Shown here one piece after another: positions 16,926 to 25,338 of a DNA stretch of 64,000 bases. The DNA is taken from positions 17,508-81,507 of the forward strand of contig CALUND010000010.1 of NCBI GenBank assembly GCA_944321925.1, given 5' to 3'. Both the position numbers and the translations under genes were made by a program. Numbering within the stretch: the first letter of the stretch is position 1; each line of letters opens with the position of its first letter. This DNA is from an uncultured Rikenellaceae bacterium. Its GTDB lineage: Bacteria; Bacteroidota; Bacteroidia; Bacteroidales; Rikenellaceae. The notes below the pieces were generated by a model, which worked only from the letters and a program-made list of their open reading frames with translations, was not told the DNA's origin and did no database searches.

Positions 16926-18845
16926 ATGGGAAAGATTATTGGTATTGATTTAGGAACGACGAACTCTTGCGTCGCAGTCATGGAGGGCAACGAACCGGTT
17001 GTCATCCCCAACAGCGAAGGTCACCGCACCACCCCTTCGGTGGTTGCATTCACCGACGGAGGAGAGCGTAAGGTGGGCGACCCGGCCAAACGGCAAGCTA
17101 TCACCAATCCCGAACGCACGATCTTCTCGATCAAGCGTTTCATGGGCGAAACATACGACCAGGTTCAGGACGACATCAAACGCGTCCCCTACAAAGTGGT
17201 CCGCGGGGACAACAACACCCCTCGTGTCGAGATCGACGGACGTCAATACACGCCGCAGGAGATCTCGGCCATCATCCTGCAAAAGATGAAAAAAACGGCC
17301 GAAGACTATTTGGGGACCACGGTCGATGAGGCCGTCATCACCGTGCCGGCCTACTTCTCCGACTCGCAGCGTCAGGCCACCAAAGAGGCCGGTGAGATCG
17401 CCGGACTGAAAGTGCGCCGAATCATCAACGAGCCGACAGCAGCCGCTCTCGCATACGGTCTTGACAAAAAGAACAAAGACATGAAGATCGCCGTCTACGA
17501 CTTGGGTGGCGGTACATTCGATATCTCGATCCTCGAATTGGGCGACGGTGTGTTCGAAGTGAAATCGACCAACGGCGACACTCACCTGGGCGGCGACGAT
17601 TTCGACCACGTGATCATCGATTTCCTGGCCGATCAGTTCCAGAGCCAGCACAACGTCGACCTGCGTAAAGACCCGATGGCCATGCAGCGACTCAAAGAGG
17701 CTGCCGAAAAGGCAAAAATCGAACTTTCGAGCTCCGCATCCACCGAGATCAACCTGCCCTACATCATGCCGGTCAACGGTGTGCCGCAGCACCTGGTCGT
17801 AACGCTTACCCGCGCCAAATTCGAACAACTGGCCGACAAACTGATGCACGCTACCGTAGAGCCTTGCAAACTGGCGCTCAAAGATGCAGGCCTTACTGCC
17901 GACCAGATTGACGAAGTGATTCTCGTGGGCGGTTCGACCCGTATCCCGGCCATCCAATCGCTGGTCAAAGAGATCTTCGGCAAGGAACCCAACCGAAGCG
18001 TCAACCCCGATGAGGTAGTAGCCATCGGTGCTGCCATCCAGGGAGGCGTTCTGACGGGCGAGGTCAAAGACGTGCTGTTGCTCGACGTGACTCCGCTGTC
18101 GCTCGGTATCGAGACCCTGGGCGGCGTATTCACCAAGCTGATCGACGCCAACACCACGATCCCGACCCGGAAGAGCGAAGTCTTCTCCACGGCTGCCGAC
18201 AACCAGCCCTCCGTAGAGATCCACATTCTGCAGGGCGAACGGCCCATGGCCCGCGACAACAAAACCATCGGTCGTTTCCACCTCGACGGCATTCCCGCCG
18301 CTCCGAGGGGCGTTCCGCAGATCGAAGTGACGTTCGATATCGATGCCAACGGCATTCTGAACGTGTCGGCCAAAGACAAAGGCACGGGCAAGGAGCAGAA
18401 GATACGTATCGAGGCTTCGAGCGGATTGACCGAACAGGAGATCCAACGGATGCGCGACGAGGCGAAAGCCAACGAAGCGAAAGACAAGGAGGAGCGCGAA
18501 CGAATCGACAAGATCAACACCGCCGACACCCTCATTTTCAGCACCGAAAAACAGCTGAAAGAGTACGGCGACAAGATTCCGGCCGATAAGAAGAGTGCGA
18601 TCGAAGCAGCTCTCGGCAAACTGAAAGAGGCCCACAAAGCGGGCAACATTGCCGACATCGATGCCGCTTCCGCCGAGCTCAACAACGCATGGCAGGCCGC
18701 CAGCCAGGACATCTACTCCAGCCAGCAGGCTCAAGGAACCCCCAACCAGGGTCCGGCCGACAACGGAGCCGGTTCGGCTGAGAACAACAACGCCTCGAAG
18801 GGTGGCGACAACGTGACCGACGTAGAGTTCGAGGAAGTCAAATAA
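16926..18845 (+). CDS. dnaK: Molecular chaperone DnaK (Hsp70)
   Basis: A 639-residue cytoplasmic ATP-dependent chaperone. Nucleotide-binding motifs are [17 protein letters not shown] (residues 4-20), the phosphate-2 region [14 protein letters not shown] and the adenosine motif [12 protein letters not shown]. The interdomain linker [16 protein letters not shown] leads to the substrate-binding domain, a helical lid, and a Gln/Asn/Gly-rich tail ending DVEFEEVK. There is no grpE or dnaJ beside it, so it is a lone heat-shock gene here. A near-consensus -7 (ATAACCTTTG at 16823) and the palindrome at 16749-16766 lie upstream. Confidence 0.98.
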   Translation: MGKIIGIDLGTTNSCVAVMEGNEPVVIPNSEGHRTTPSVVAFTDGGERKVGDPAKRQAITNPERTIFSIKRFMGETYDQVQDDIKRVPYKVVRGDNNTPRVEIDGRQYTPQEISAIILQKMKKTAEDYLGTTVDEAVITVPAYFSDSQRQATKEAGEIAGLKVRRIINEPTAAALAYGLDKKNKDMKIAVYDLGGGTFDISILELGDGVFEVKSTNGDTHLGGDDFDHVIIDFLADQFQSQHNVDLRKDPMAMQRLKEAAEKAKIELSSSASTEINLPYIMPVNGVPQHLVVTLTRAKFEQLADKLMHATVEPCKLALKDAGLTADQIDEVILVGGSTRIPAIQSLVKEIFGKEPNRSVNPDEVVAIGAAIQGGVLTGEVKDVLLLDVTPLSLGIETLGGVFTKLIDANTTIPTRKSEVFSTAADNQPSVEIHILQGERPMARDNKTIGRFHLDGIPAAPRGVPQIEVTFDIDANGILNVSAKDKGTGKEQKIRIEASSGLTEQEIQRMRDEAKANEAKDKEERERIDKINTADTLIFSTEKQLKEYGDKIPADKKSAIEAALGKLKEAHKAGNIADIDAASAELNNAWQAASQDIYSSQQAQGTPNQGPADNGAGSAENNNASKGGDNVTDVEFEEVK

Positions 18846-18871
18846 TCGCTCGTCGAGCTACCGACAGCAAG

Positions 18872-18906
18872 AGCGGGTACGGAACAATTCCGTACCCGCT
18901 TTTTTA
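18872..18906 (+). terminator. Terminator after dnaK
   Basis: A 13-base-pair stem (18872-18884 with 18888-18900) with a 3-base loop, followed by a T run. Confidence 0.9.
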
Positions 18907-18995
18907 TTGCAAACCGAAAAAGAGAGAATCATCCTTTTTGATCGCCGCACACTACTTTTTATAAAGGAATGATATGGAAGTTCACAAAAAATTTA

Positions 18996-19003
18996 TACTT
19001 TTG
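18996..19003 (+). promoter_or_regulatory. -7 box for secDF
   Basis: TACTTTTG, 63 bases before the secDF ATG. No TTTG at -33. Confidence 0.5.
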
Positions 19004-19066
19004 CGCTCTAACCGACTGCCCTTTTCTACAAAAGGAATGAACTAAAAACAAATAAAACCAAACACA

Positions 19067-22000
19067 ATGCAGAACAAAGGCGCACTGAAACTTCTGGCAA
19101 TCTTGCTAGCAATTGCCTGTGCTTATCAACTTTCGTTCACCCTTGTAACCCAAAGGGTGGAGAAAAAAGCGGAACAATACGCCGCCCAATACGCTCCCGA
19201 GGAGCAGGAGGCGCGTCAACAGTTCTATCTCGACTCGCTCAAGTCAAAAACCGTCTACAATCTCGGGTTCATCCAGTTCACCTACAAAGAGTGCAAGGAG
19301 AAGGAGATCAACCTCGGTCTCGACCTGAAGGGCGGTATGAACGTGATGCTCGAAATCTCGGTCGAGGATGTCCTGAAAGCGCTCTCCAACGACAGTAAAG
19401 ATCCCGTTTTCCGGGAAGCCCTCGCAGCAGCCCGTCAGGCCCAGGCCAACAGCCGCGAAGATTACATCACGCTCTTTGCCAAATCTTACGACGAGCTTTC
19501 CAACGGTGCTCCCCTGGCCTACATCTTCAATACGCCCGAACTGAAGGAGGAGATCTCCCCCTCGAGTACGAACGAACAGGTAATCCGCGTACTCCGCGAA
19601 CAGGCCGAAAGCGCCATCTCGAACTCGTTCAACGTGCTGCGTAACCGTATCGACCGGTTCGGTGTGACGCAGCCCAACATCCAACGTCTGGAAAATTCGG
19701 GTCGCATTCTGGTGGAGCTTCCCGGTGTGAAGGAGCCAGAACGTGTGCGTAAACTGCTTCAGGGTACCGCATCACTGGAGTTCTGGGCAACCTATGCCAA
19801 CAGCGAAATCTACCCCATTCTCAACCAGGTCAACCAGGAGCTGATCAAGATCAATCAGGCTACCCAGGCAACCCAAGACAAAGAGAGTGTCGAAACGATT
19901 GAGACCGTGGAAACAGAGGAGGTTGCAGCAAACGACACGACCGACATCTTTGAACAACTCGGAACCACCGACGCCAACGTCGACCCGGCCCTCGATAACA
20001 AACGGCTCGCTGAACAGTATCCGCTCTTCTCGAAACTCCAGCCGATCATCTCCCAGGACGGACAGATCGGCGAAGGTCCGGTTATCGGCGTCGCACTCTT
20101 CAGCGATACGGCTGCTGTGAACGACATCTTCCAGATGCCGCAGATCCGACAGATGCTTCCGCGCGACCTCAAACTGATGTGGGGCGTCAAACCGATCGAC
20201 GTGCAGGAGACAACCTATCAACTCTACGCCATCAAGGCCAATACCCGCGACGGGAAAGCTCCGCTTGACGGCGGTGTGATCGTAGATGCCCGCGAAACCT
20301 ATACGGAACGGGGCTCCACGGCCGAAGTCGACATGACCATGAACGCCTCGGGCGCTCACACCTGGGCCCGGTTGACCGCCGATAACAAAGGCCGCTGGAT
20401 CGCCATCGCACTGGATAGTTACGTCTACTCGGCACCGACCGTACACAATGAAATTACCGGAGGCCGTTCGTCCATCACGGGAGACTTCACCATTCAGGAG
20501 GCCAAAGACCTCGCCAATGTACTGAAATCCGGTAAACTGCCCGCTCCGGCACATATCATCCAGGATACCGTCGTAGGTCCCTCTTTGGGTCAGGAGTCCA
20601 TCCGTTCCGGTATGCTCTCCTTCATCATCGCCTTCGCGCTGGTACTCCTCTACATGGGTCTCTACTACAACACGGCCGGTTGGATCGCCAATGTCGCTCT
20701 TCTGGCCAACCTCTTCTTCCTCTTCGGCGTACTCGCTTCGTTCGGCTCCGTACTGACCCTGCCTGGTATCGCCGGTATCGTCCTGACGATGGGTATGGCG
20801 GTCGATGCGAACGTGATCATCTACGAACGTGTCAAAGAGGAACTCAGAGCCGGTAAGGGCTTCTCCATGTCGGTAGCCGACGGTTTCCGTAACGCCTACT
20901 CCGCAATCATCGACGGTAACGTCACCACGCTCATCACCGGTATCGTCCTCTTCGTATTCGGTACAGGTCCCGTGCAAGGTTTCGCCACGACCCTGATCAT
21001 CGGTATCATCACGTCGCTCTTCTGCGCGATCTTCATTACCCGCATGATCCTCGTATCGATCATGGAGAAGGGCAAAACCGTACGTTTCTCCCGTCGCTGG
21101 AGCGAGAACCTGCTTTATAACACCCATTTCGACTTCATCGGCAAACGGAAATACTCCTACATCATCTCCGGCGTGCTGATCCTGGCGACCGTCGTTTCGC
21201 TCGCTACCCGCGGACTCAACTACGGCGTCGACTTCTCCGGAGGTCGTGCCTATGTGATCCACTTCGACCAACCCGTTTCGGACGATCAGGTACGTGACGC
21301 CCTTGCTGCGGTCTTCACCGATGAGGACGACAAAAACGGAAGCTACGAAGTGAAACAGTACGGTAGCGACAACGACAAACGTATCGTTACCCAGTACAAA
21401 TTCGACGACCAGAGCGACGATGCAACGGCCGAAGTCGACAGCATGCTTCACGAAGCGCTCAACCCGCTCTTCGCAGAAGGGCTGACGCTCGACCAGTTCC
21501 GCAGCACGCAAGAGACAAGATACGGTATCATCCAGTCGGACAAGGTGGGCCCGAGCGTAGCTCATGACATCAAGGTCAACTCGTTGATCGCCGTGCTCTT
21601 CAGTTTGCTCGCCATCGGCCTCTACATTATCCTCCGATTCAAGAAGTGGCAATGGGGTATGGGTGCCGTGGTATCGTTGACCCACAACGCCCTCCTGATC
21701 TTCGGACTCTTCTCGCTGCTCTACGGATTCCTGCCCTTCACGCTGGAGGTCGACCAGTCGTTCATCGCTGCGATCCTGACGATCATCGGCTACTCGATCA
21801 ACGACACGGTGGTCATCTTCGACCGTATCCGTGAACTCCAGACGCTCTATCCGAAGCGCAACATCCGCGATAACATCAACCACGCCATCAACTCGACCCT
21901 GTCGCGTACAATGAACACCTCGGGCACGACCCTCGTCACACTGCTCGCCATCTTCCTGTTCGGCGGCACGGTGATCCGCGGATTCGTATTCGCGTTGATG

Positions 22001-22123
22001 TTCGGTATCATCGTCGGAACCTACTCCTCCGTATTCGTTGCAACGCCTGTCGCTTACGACATGATGCGCCGCTCGCAAAAAAAGGAGAAAGACAATAAAG
22101 AGGTGAATACAGCCAAAGCCTAA
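19067..22123 (+). CDS. secDF: Protein translocase SecDF, fused
   Basis: A 1018-residue inner-membrane protein that uses the proton gradient to pull exported proteins through SecYEG. The SecD half has one N-terminal helix (LKLLAILLAIACAYQLSFTL), D1-type sequence INLGLDLKGGMNVMLEI, a periplasmic P1 domain and a membrane block with GMAVDANVIIYERVKEELR. The SecF half starts near residue 690 (FDFIGKRKYSYIISGVLIL) with LNYGVDFSGGRAYVI and ends with GYSINDTVVIFDRIRE and the last helices. The proton-relay Asp is in both VDANV and NDTVV motifs. SecD-SecF fusion in one chain is normal in Bacteroidetes. A long acidic insert (residues about 265-300) lies within P1. Confidence 0.97.
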   Translation: MQNKGALKLLAILLAIACAYQLSFTLVTQRVEKKAEQYAAQYAPEEQEARQQFYLDSLKSKTVYNLGFIQFTYKECKEKEINLGLDLKGGMNVMLEISVEDVLKALSNDSKDPVFREALAAARQAQANSREDYITLFAKSYDELSNGAPLAYIFNTPELKEEISPSSTNEQVIRVLREQAESAISNSFNVLRNRIDRFGVTQPNIQRLENSGRILVELPGVKEPERVRKLLQGTASLEFWATYANSEIYPILNQVNQELIKINQATQATQDKESVETIETVETEEVAANDTTDIFEQLGTTDANVDPALDNKRLAEQYPLFSKLQPIISQDGQIGEGPVIGVALFSDTAAVNDIFQMPQIRQMLPRDLKLMWGVKPIDVQETTYQLYAIKANTRDGKAPLDGGVIVDARETYTERGSTAEVDMTMNASGAHTWARLTADNKGRWIAIALDSYVYSAPTVHNEITGGRSSITGDFTIQEAKDLANVLKSGKLPAPAHIIQDTVVGPSLGQESIRSGMLSFIIAFALVLLYMGLYYNTAGWIANVALLANLFFLFGVLASFGSVLTLPGIAGIVLTMGMAVDANVIIYERVKEELRAGKGFSMSVADGFRNAYSAIIDGNVTTLITGIVLFVFGTGPVQGFATTLIIGIITSLFCAIFITRMILVSIMEKGKTVRFSRRWSENLLYNTHFDFIGKRKYSYIISGVLILATVVSLATRGLNYGVDFSGGRAYVIHFDQPVSDDQVRDALAAVFTDEDDKNGSYEVKQYGSDNDKRIVTQYKFDDQSDDATAEVDSMLHEALNPLFAEGLTLDQFRSTQETRYGIIQSDKVGPSVAHDIKVNSLIAVLFSLLAIGLYIILRFKKWQWGMGAVVSLTHNALLIFGLFSLLYGFLPFTLEVDQSFIAAILTIIGYSINDTVVIFDRIRELQTLYPKRNIRDNINHAINSTLSRTMNTSGTTLVTLLAIFLFGGTVIRGFVFALMFGIIVGTYSSVFVATPVAYDMMRRSQKKEKDNKEVNTAKA

Positions 22124-22142
22124 TCACCACAAAGCCTTTCGG

Positions 22143-22179
22143 AACATCCGCCAAAATCTTGGCGGATGTTCTTTTTTTT
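22143..22179 (+). terminator. Terminator after secDF
   Basis: A 12-base-pair stem (22143-22154 with 22159-22170), 4-base loop and an 8-T run. The descending arm also contains the likely -33 TTG of the next promoter. Confidence 0.85.
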
Positions 22180-22188
22180 GTAGCTTTG
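22159..22188 (+). promoter_or_regulatory. cdaA promoter overlapping the secDF terminator
   Basis: TTG at 22159-22161, 19 bases, then TAGCTTTG at 22181-22188. The -33 element is inside the terminator hairpin. Confidence 0.6.
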
Positions 22189-22212
22189 CAGTGTCGGAAA
22201 AGAGGCAAAAAA

Positions 22213-23004
22213 ATGGATTTCATTCATATCACCATCATCGATATCGTCGACATCGTAGCCGTGGCCGCGCTCATGTATTACGTCTATCGCATGGCCCGAG
22301 GCACCAGCGCACCGAATATCATCACGGGAATCATTATCGTCTACATCATCTGGGTAGTGACCAAAGCGCTCAATATGGAGCTACTATCCGGCATCCTCGG
22401 TAATGTCATCGGCGTCGGCGTCATCGCACTGATCGTCGTCTTTCAACCCGAAATCCGTCAATTTTTGCAGACCATCGGATTGAAAAGCCGACACAGGCAT
22501 CCGAATTTTTTCAGTCGATTTTTCGGCGGAGAGAGCAATGATTCCGTCGATTTGTCTCCCATTGTCAGGGCCTGCACGGAGATGTCGGAAGCAAAAACAG
22601 GTGCACTTATCGTCATTCAACAAGAGAGCGATCTTACGCTGATCGTCGACACAGGCATCGTCATCGACGCACAACTCTCCACCCCCATGCTCGAAAATCT
22701 TTTTTTCAAAAATTCGCCCCTGCACGACGGCGCAGTCATCATACGCAGCAACCGAATCGTCGCAGCCAAATGCGTGCTTCCCTCCACCAAACTACAAGTT
22801 CCGAAATCGTACGGCATGCGTCACCGTGCAGCACTCGGGATGAGCGAAATATCGGACGCGGTAGTGATTGTCGTTTCGGAAGAGACCGGAGGTCTCTCGA
22901 TCGCACATGACGGCGAAATCCGCCGGAACATTCCGGTAGGGACTTTCAAAAACACGCTGGCCCGCACGCTCCGCAATTCACAAGCGTCGGAACAAGCGGA
23001 ATAG
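22213..23004 (+). CDS. cdaA: Diadenylate cyclase (c-di-AMP synthase), CdaA type
   Basis: A 263-residue membrane enzyme making cyclic di-AMP from two ATP. Two to three N-terminal helices (DIVDIVAVAALMYYVYRM, NIITGIIIVYIIWVVTKAL, GVGVIALIVVF) are followed by the DAC domain with the catalytic motif LHDGAVII at about residue 175 and RHRAALGMSE at about 205, then VSEETGGLSIAHDGEI. An earlier in-frame start at 22159 would put the -7 box and terminator T run inside the gene, so the ATG at 22213 is chosen. Bacteroidetes often carry CdaA without a CdaR partner, and none is adjacent here. c-di-AMP usually controls potassium and cell-wall homeostasis. Confidence 0.95.
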   Translation: MDFIHITIIDIVDIVAVAALMYYVYRMARGTSAPNIITGIIIVYIIWVVTKALNMELLSGILGNVIGVGVIALIVVFQPEIRQFLQTIGLKSRHRHPNFFSRFFGGESNDSVDLSPIVRACTEMSEAKTGALIVIQQESDLTLIVDTGIVIDAQLSTPMLENLFFKNSPLHDGAVIIRSNRIVAAKCVLPSTKLQVPKSYGMRHRAALGMSEISDAVVIVVSEETGGLSIAHDGEIRRNIPVGTFKNTLARTLRNSQASEQAE

Positions 23005-23051
23005 ACAAAACCCGACTGAAAACCAATTCAGAAGATTTCCGAGGCAGGCTA

Positions 23052-24341
23052 TCAGATTTCGGAATCAGGCTCTTCGGTCTCTTCATCCACACTCTCCTCG
23101 ATCAGTTTGGCGGGGAGTTTCTTGGATGCCTTCACCCCCAGCGTGACCAACTTTTGCGAGTGTGATACCAGGCTGCCCTTCCCCGAAAGTTGTTTGTAGG
23201 CCTTCTCGTAGTTGCGTTGCAGGGCATCGATACCGCGACCCACATCCTCCAGCGAGGAGACGAATCCGACAAATTTATCGTAGAGCTTGGCCCCCACGGC
23301 GGCAATATCGAGAGCATTGCGACTTTGGGTATCGCGTTTCCAAAGGTCGTCGACAATTCTCAACAACGCAAACAGGTTAGTAGGCGACGAGATGATCACC
23401 TTCTTCTCATAGGCTTCGCTCCAGATCGTGCTGTCGTGCTGCAGGGCGGTCAGGAATGCCGGTTCGTTGGCCATAAAGAGGATAACGAAATCGGGCGATT
23501 GATTCAGTCCAGGGAGAGTCTGGTAGCTCTTGGCCGCAAGTTCCGCCACGTGAGCCCGCACGGAACGGAGATGTTCCCGCAGGAAAGAGTCCCTGTCGGC
23601 TTCACTCTCGGCGTTCACATACCCCACGAAAGCGGTCAGGGAGACTTTCGAATCGATCACCACCTGCTTGCCCTCGGGCAGATTGAGCACCACGTCGGGA
23701 CGCACGTTCCGGCCCTCTTCGTTCCGGAAATTCTCCTGCACCAGGTAGTGTACTCCCCGCTGAAGATTGGAATTTTCGAGAATCGTCTCCAGAATCATTT
23801 CGCCCCAATCGCCCTGCACCTTGCCACTCCCCTTGAGCGCCCTTGTAAGGTTGGTGGTCTCCTCGGTAATGCGCTGATTGAGCTTATGGAGCATCTCTAT
23901 CTCGTTCTGAATGGCACCCCGTTGATGGAGATCCTCCGAATGAATCTTCTCCACCCGCTCCCGGAACTCCACCATGCTGTCACGAAACGGTTTGAGCAAC
24001 ACCTCCAACGACTCCCGATTCGTCGCCTTGAACTGTTTCGATTTCTCCTCGAGAATCTCCCCGGCCAACAATTTGAACTCATGCTGCACGTAATCGCGCA
24101 ACTGCTGCTGTTCGGCCCGCTCGTGTTCCATACGCTCTTTCAACTCCTCCGCCTTCGCTTTCGCACCGGCCAATTCTCCGATCAACACACGCAATTGCGA
24201 TTCGCACGCCTCCTTTTCTCCGCGCAGGTTCTCTCGCTCTTTCGCCAGATGCCGATTATCTCTTAGCAAAGCGGAAGCCCATACCGCTGTCGCGACCGCG
24301 ACTACCGCCAATCCTATCGCAAGAATTACACTCCACTCCAT
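23052..24341 (-). CDS. rmuC: DNA recombination protein RmuC
   Basis: A 429-residue protein. An N-terminal helix (WSVILAIGLAVVAVATAVWAS) is followed by a long coiled coil (residues about 28-90, rich in E/K/R/Q), then the conserved nuclease-like core GDWGEMILETILENSNLQRGVHYLVQENFRNEEGRNVRPDVVLNLPEGKQVVIDSKVSLTAF, where Asp/Glu/Lys of the PD-(D/E)XK fold are visible (PDVV...VIDSK). The family limits inversions at short repeats. The tail is acidic (EESVDEETEEPDSEI). It converges with cdaA. The promoter is in the repeat at 24436-24546. Confidence 0.93.
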   Translation of the reverse strand: MEWSVILAIGLAVVAVATAVWASALLRDNRHLAKERENLRGEKEACESQLRVLIGELAGAKAKAEELKERMEHERAEQQQLRDYVQHEFKLLAGEILEEKSKQFKATNRESLEVLLKPFRDSMVEFRERVEKIHSEDLHQRGAIQNEIEMLHKLNQRITEETTNLTRALKGSGKVQGDWGEMILETILENSNLQRGVHYLVQENFRNEEGRNVRPDVVLNLPEGKQVVIDSKVSLTAFVGYVNAESEADRDSFLREHLRSVRAHVAELAAKSYQTLPGLNQSPDFVILFMANEPAFLTALQHDSTIWSEAYEKKVIISSPTNLFALLRIVDDLWKRDTQSRNALDIAAVGAKLYDKFVGFVSSLEDVGRGIDALQRNYEKAYKQLSGKGSLVSHSQKLVTLGVKASKKLPAKLIEESVDEETEEPDSEI

Positions 24342-24435
24342 TTTCGAATCGTTCAGAAATCACACCGCAAAACGTCCGTAGCAAATCCGCAGCCCATGCA
24401 GCAGGGACGCGGCCCTCCAATTCGCACGGTATTTT

Positions 24436-24546
24436 TGCAAATATAGCGAAAGGTGAGAGCAGAGGCAAATGGAAAACCTCTGTTTTCCAATTTGACTCGG
24501 CAGAACCGCATCCTATATTCTGTAAATATAGCGAAAGAATCGCAGG
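24436..24546 (-). repeat. Promoter-associated repeat, copy 2
   Basis: Same layout as the copy at 14371-14475: GCAAATATAGCGAA at one end, TGTAAATATAGCGAA at the other, and between them a hairpin GGAAAAC-CTCT-GTTTTCC and GAACCGCATCCTATATTC. The stem differs from copy 1 in loop and length but keeps pairing. On the minus strand TTTG (24469-24466) and TATATTTG (24445-24438) are 20 bases apart, a full promoter reading into rmuC. Confidence 0.8.
24438..24469 (-). promoter_or_regulatory. rmuC promoter inside the repeat
   Basis: Minus strand TTTG, 20 bases, TATATTTG. It ends 97 bases before the rmuC start codon. Confidence 0.65.
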
Positions 24547-24660
24547 AAAAACTGAAAGCAGAGACTAATTCGGAACAAAGTTTTCCACTTCGCCCCTACC
24601 GAACAGCCGCCCGTCTGCTTATTCTGTAAAATACAGGTATAAAAATTGACAAAATCTCCG

Positions 24661-24668
24661 TACCTTTG
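24661..24668 (+). promoter_or_regulatory. -7 box for the rpe operon
   Basis: TACCTTTG, 20 bases before the rpe ATG. The only nearby TTG (24646) is too close for a standard -33. Confidence 0.5.
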
Positions 24669-24687
24669 CCTTGAAAACAGCACCGCT

Positions 24688-25338
24688 ATGGCCAGAATCA
24701 TCTCACCATCCATGTTGTCGGCCGATTTCGGCCATCTCGATCGCGACACCCGCATGATCGACCGCAGTGCGGCCGAATGGATCCACATCGACGTGATGGA
24801 TGGCGTCTTCGTGCCCAATATCTCGTTCGGGTTTCCCGTCATGAAGGCCATCCGACAGGCATCGCCGAAATTCATGGACACTCACCTGATGATCGTCGAA
24901 CCGGAACGCTACGTGAAACGTTTCGCAGAGGCGGGCGCCGACCTTATTACGGTACACATCGAGGCTACGAACCAGATCGAAACCTGCCTGCAATTGATCC
25001 GCGAAAGCGGAGCGAAGGTCGGCGTCTCGATCAAACCCGCCACCCCGGTGAGTCGGATCGAAACACTTCTTTCACAACTCGATCTGGTATTGATCATGAG
25101 TGTCGAGCCCGGGTTCGGCGGCCAGAGCTTCATCGAAGGCAGCACCGAAAAGGTCCGCGAACTGCGTCGCATGATCGACCGCGGAGGATACGATACCCTC
25201 ATCGAAATCGATGGCGGCGTCTCGGCATCCAACGCCCGGGAACTGTTCGATGCGGGGTGCGATGTTCTGGTCGCCGGAAGTGCCGTCTTCCGTGCAGCCG
25301 ACCCTGAAAACGAAATACTCAAAATGCTCCACGCTTAA
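24688..25338 (+). CDS. rpe: Ribulose-phosphate 3-epimerase
   Basis: A 216-residue TIM-barrel enzyme of the pentose phosphate pathway (ribulose 5-phosphate to xylulose 5-phosphate). It starts MARIISPSMLSADFGHLDRD with the catalytic Asp. Metal ligands lie in WIHIDVMDGVFVPN and DTHLMI, the second catalytic Asp in EIDGGVS, and the phosphate-binding end is DVLVAGSAVF. The in-frame start at 24646 lies upstream of the -7 box, so the ATG at 24688 is used. It is the first gene of a tight plus-strand run; the next ATG follows its stop directly. Confidence 0.96.
   Translation: MARIISPSMLSADFGHLDRDTRMIDRSAAEWIHIDVMDGVFVPNISFGFPVMKAIRQASPKFMDTHLMIVEPERYVKRFAEAGADLITVHIEATNQIETCLQLIRESGAKVGVSIKPATPVSRIETLLSQLDLVLIMSVEPGFGGQSFIEGSTEKVRELRRMIDRGGYDTLIEIDGGVSASNARELFDAGCDVLVAGSAVFRAADPENEILKMLHA

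Noticed and set aside
16950..18734. A 594-codon minus-strand open frame opposite dnaK
   Set aside because: Long antisense frames opposite dnaK are a known artefact of its codon use; there is no start signal or recognisable domain.
19772..22078. A 768-codon minus-strand frame opposite secDF
   Set aside because: It is an acidic Asp/Glu/Arg-rich shadow of a highly expressed gene and shows no protein family.
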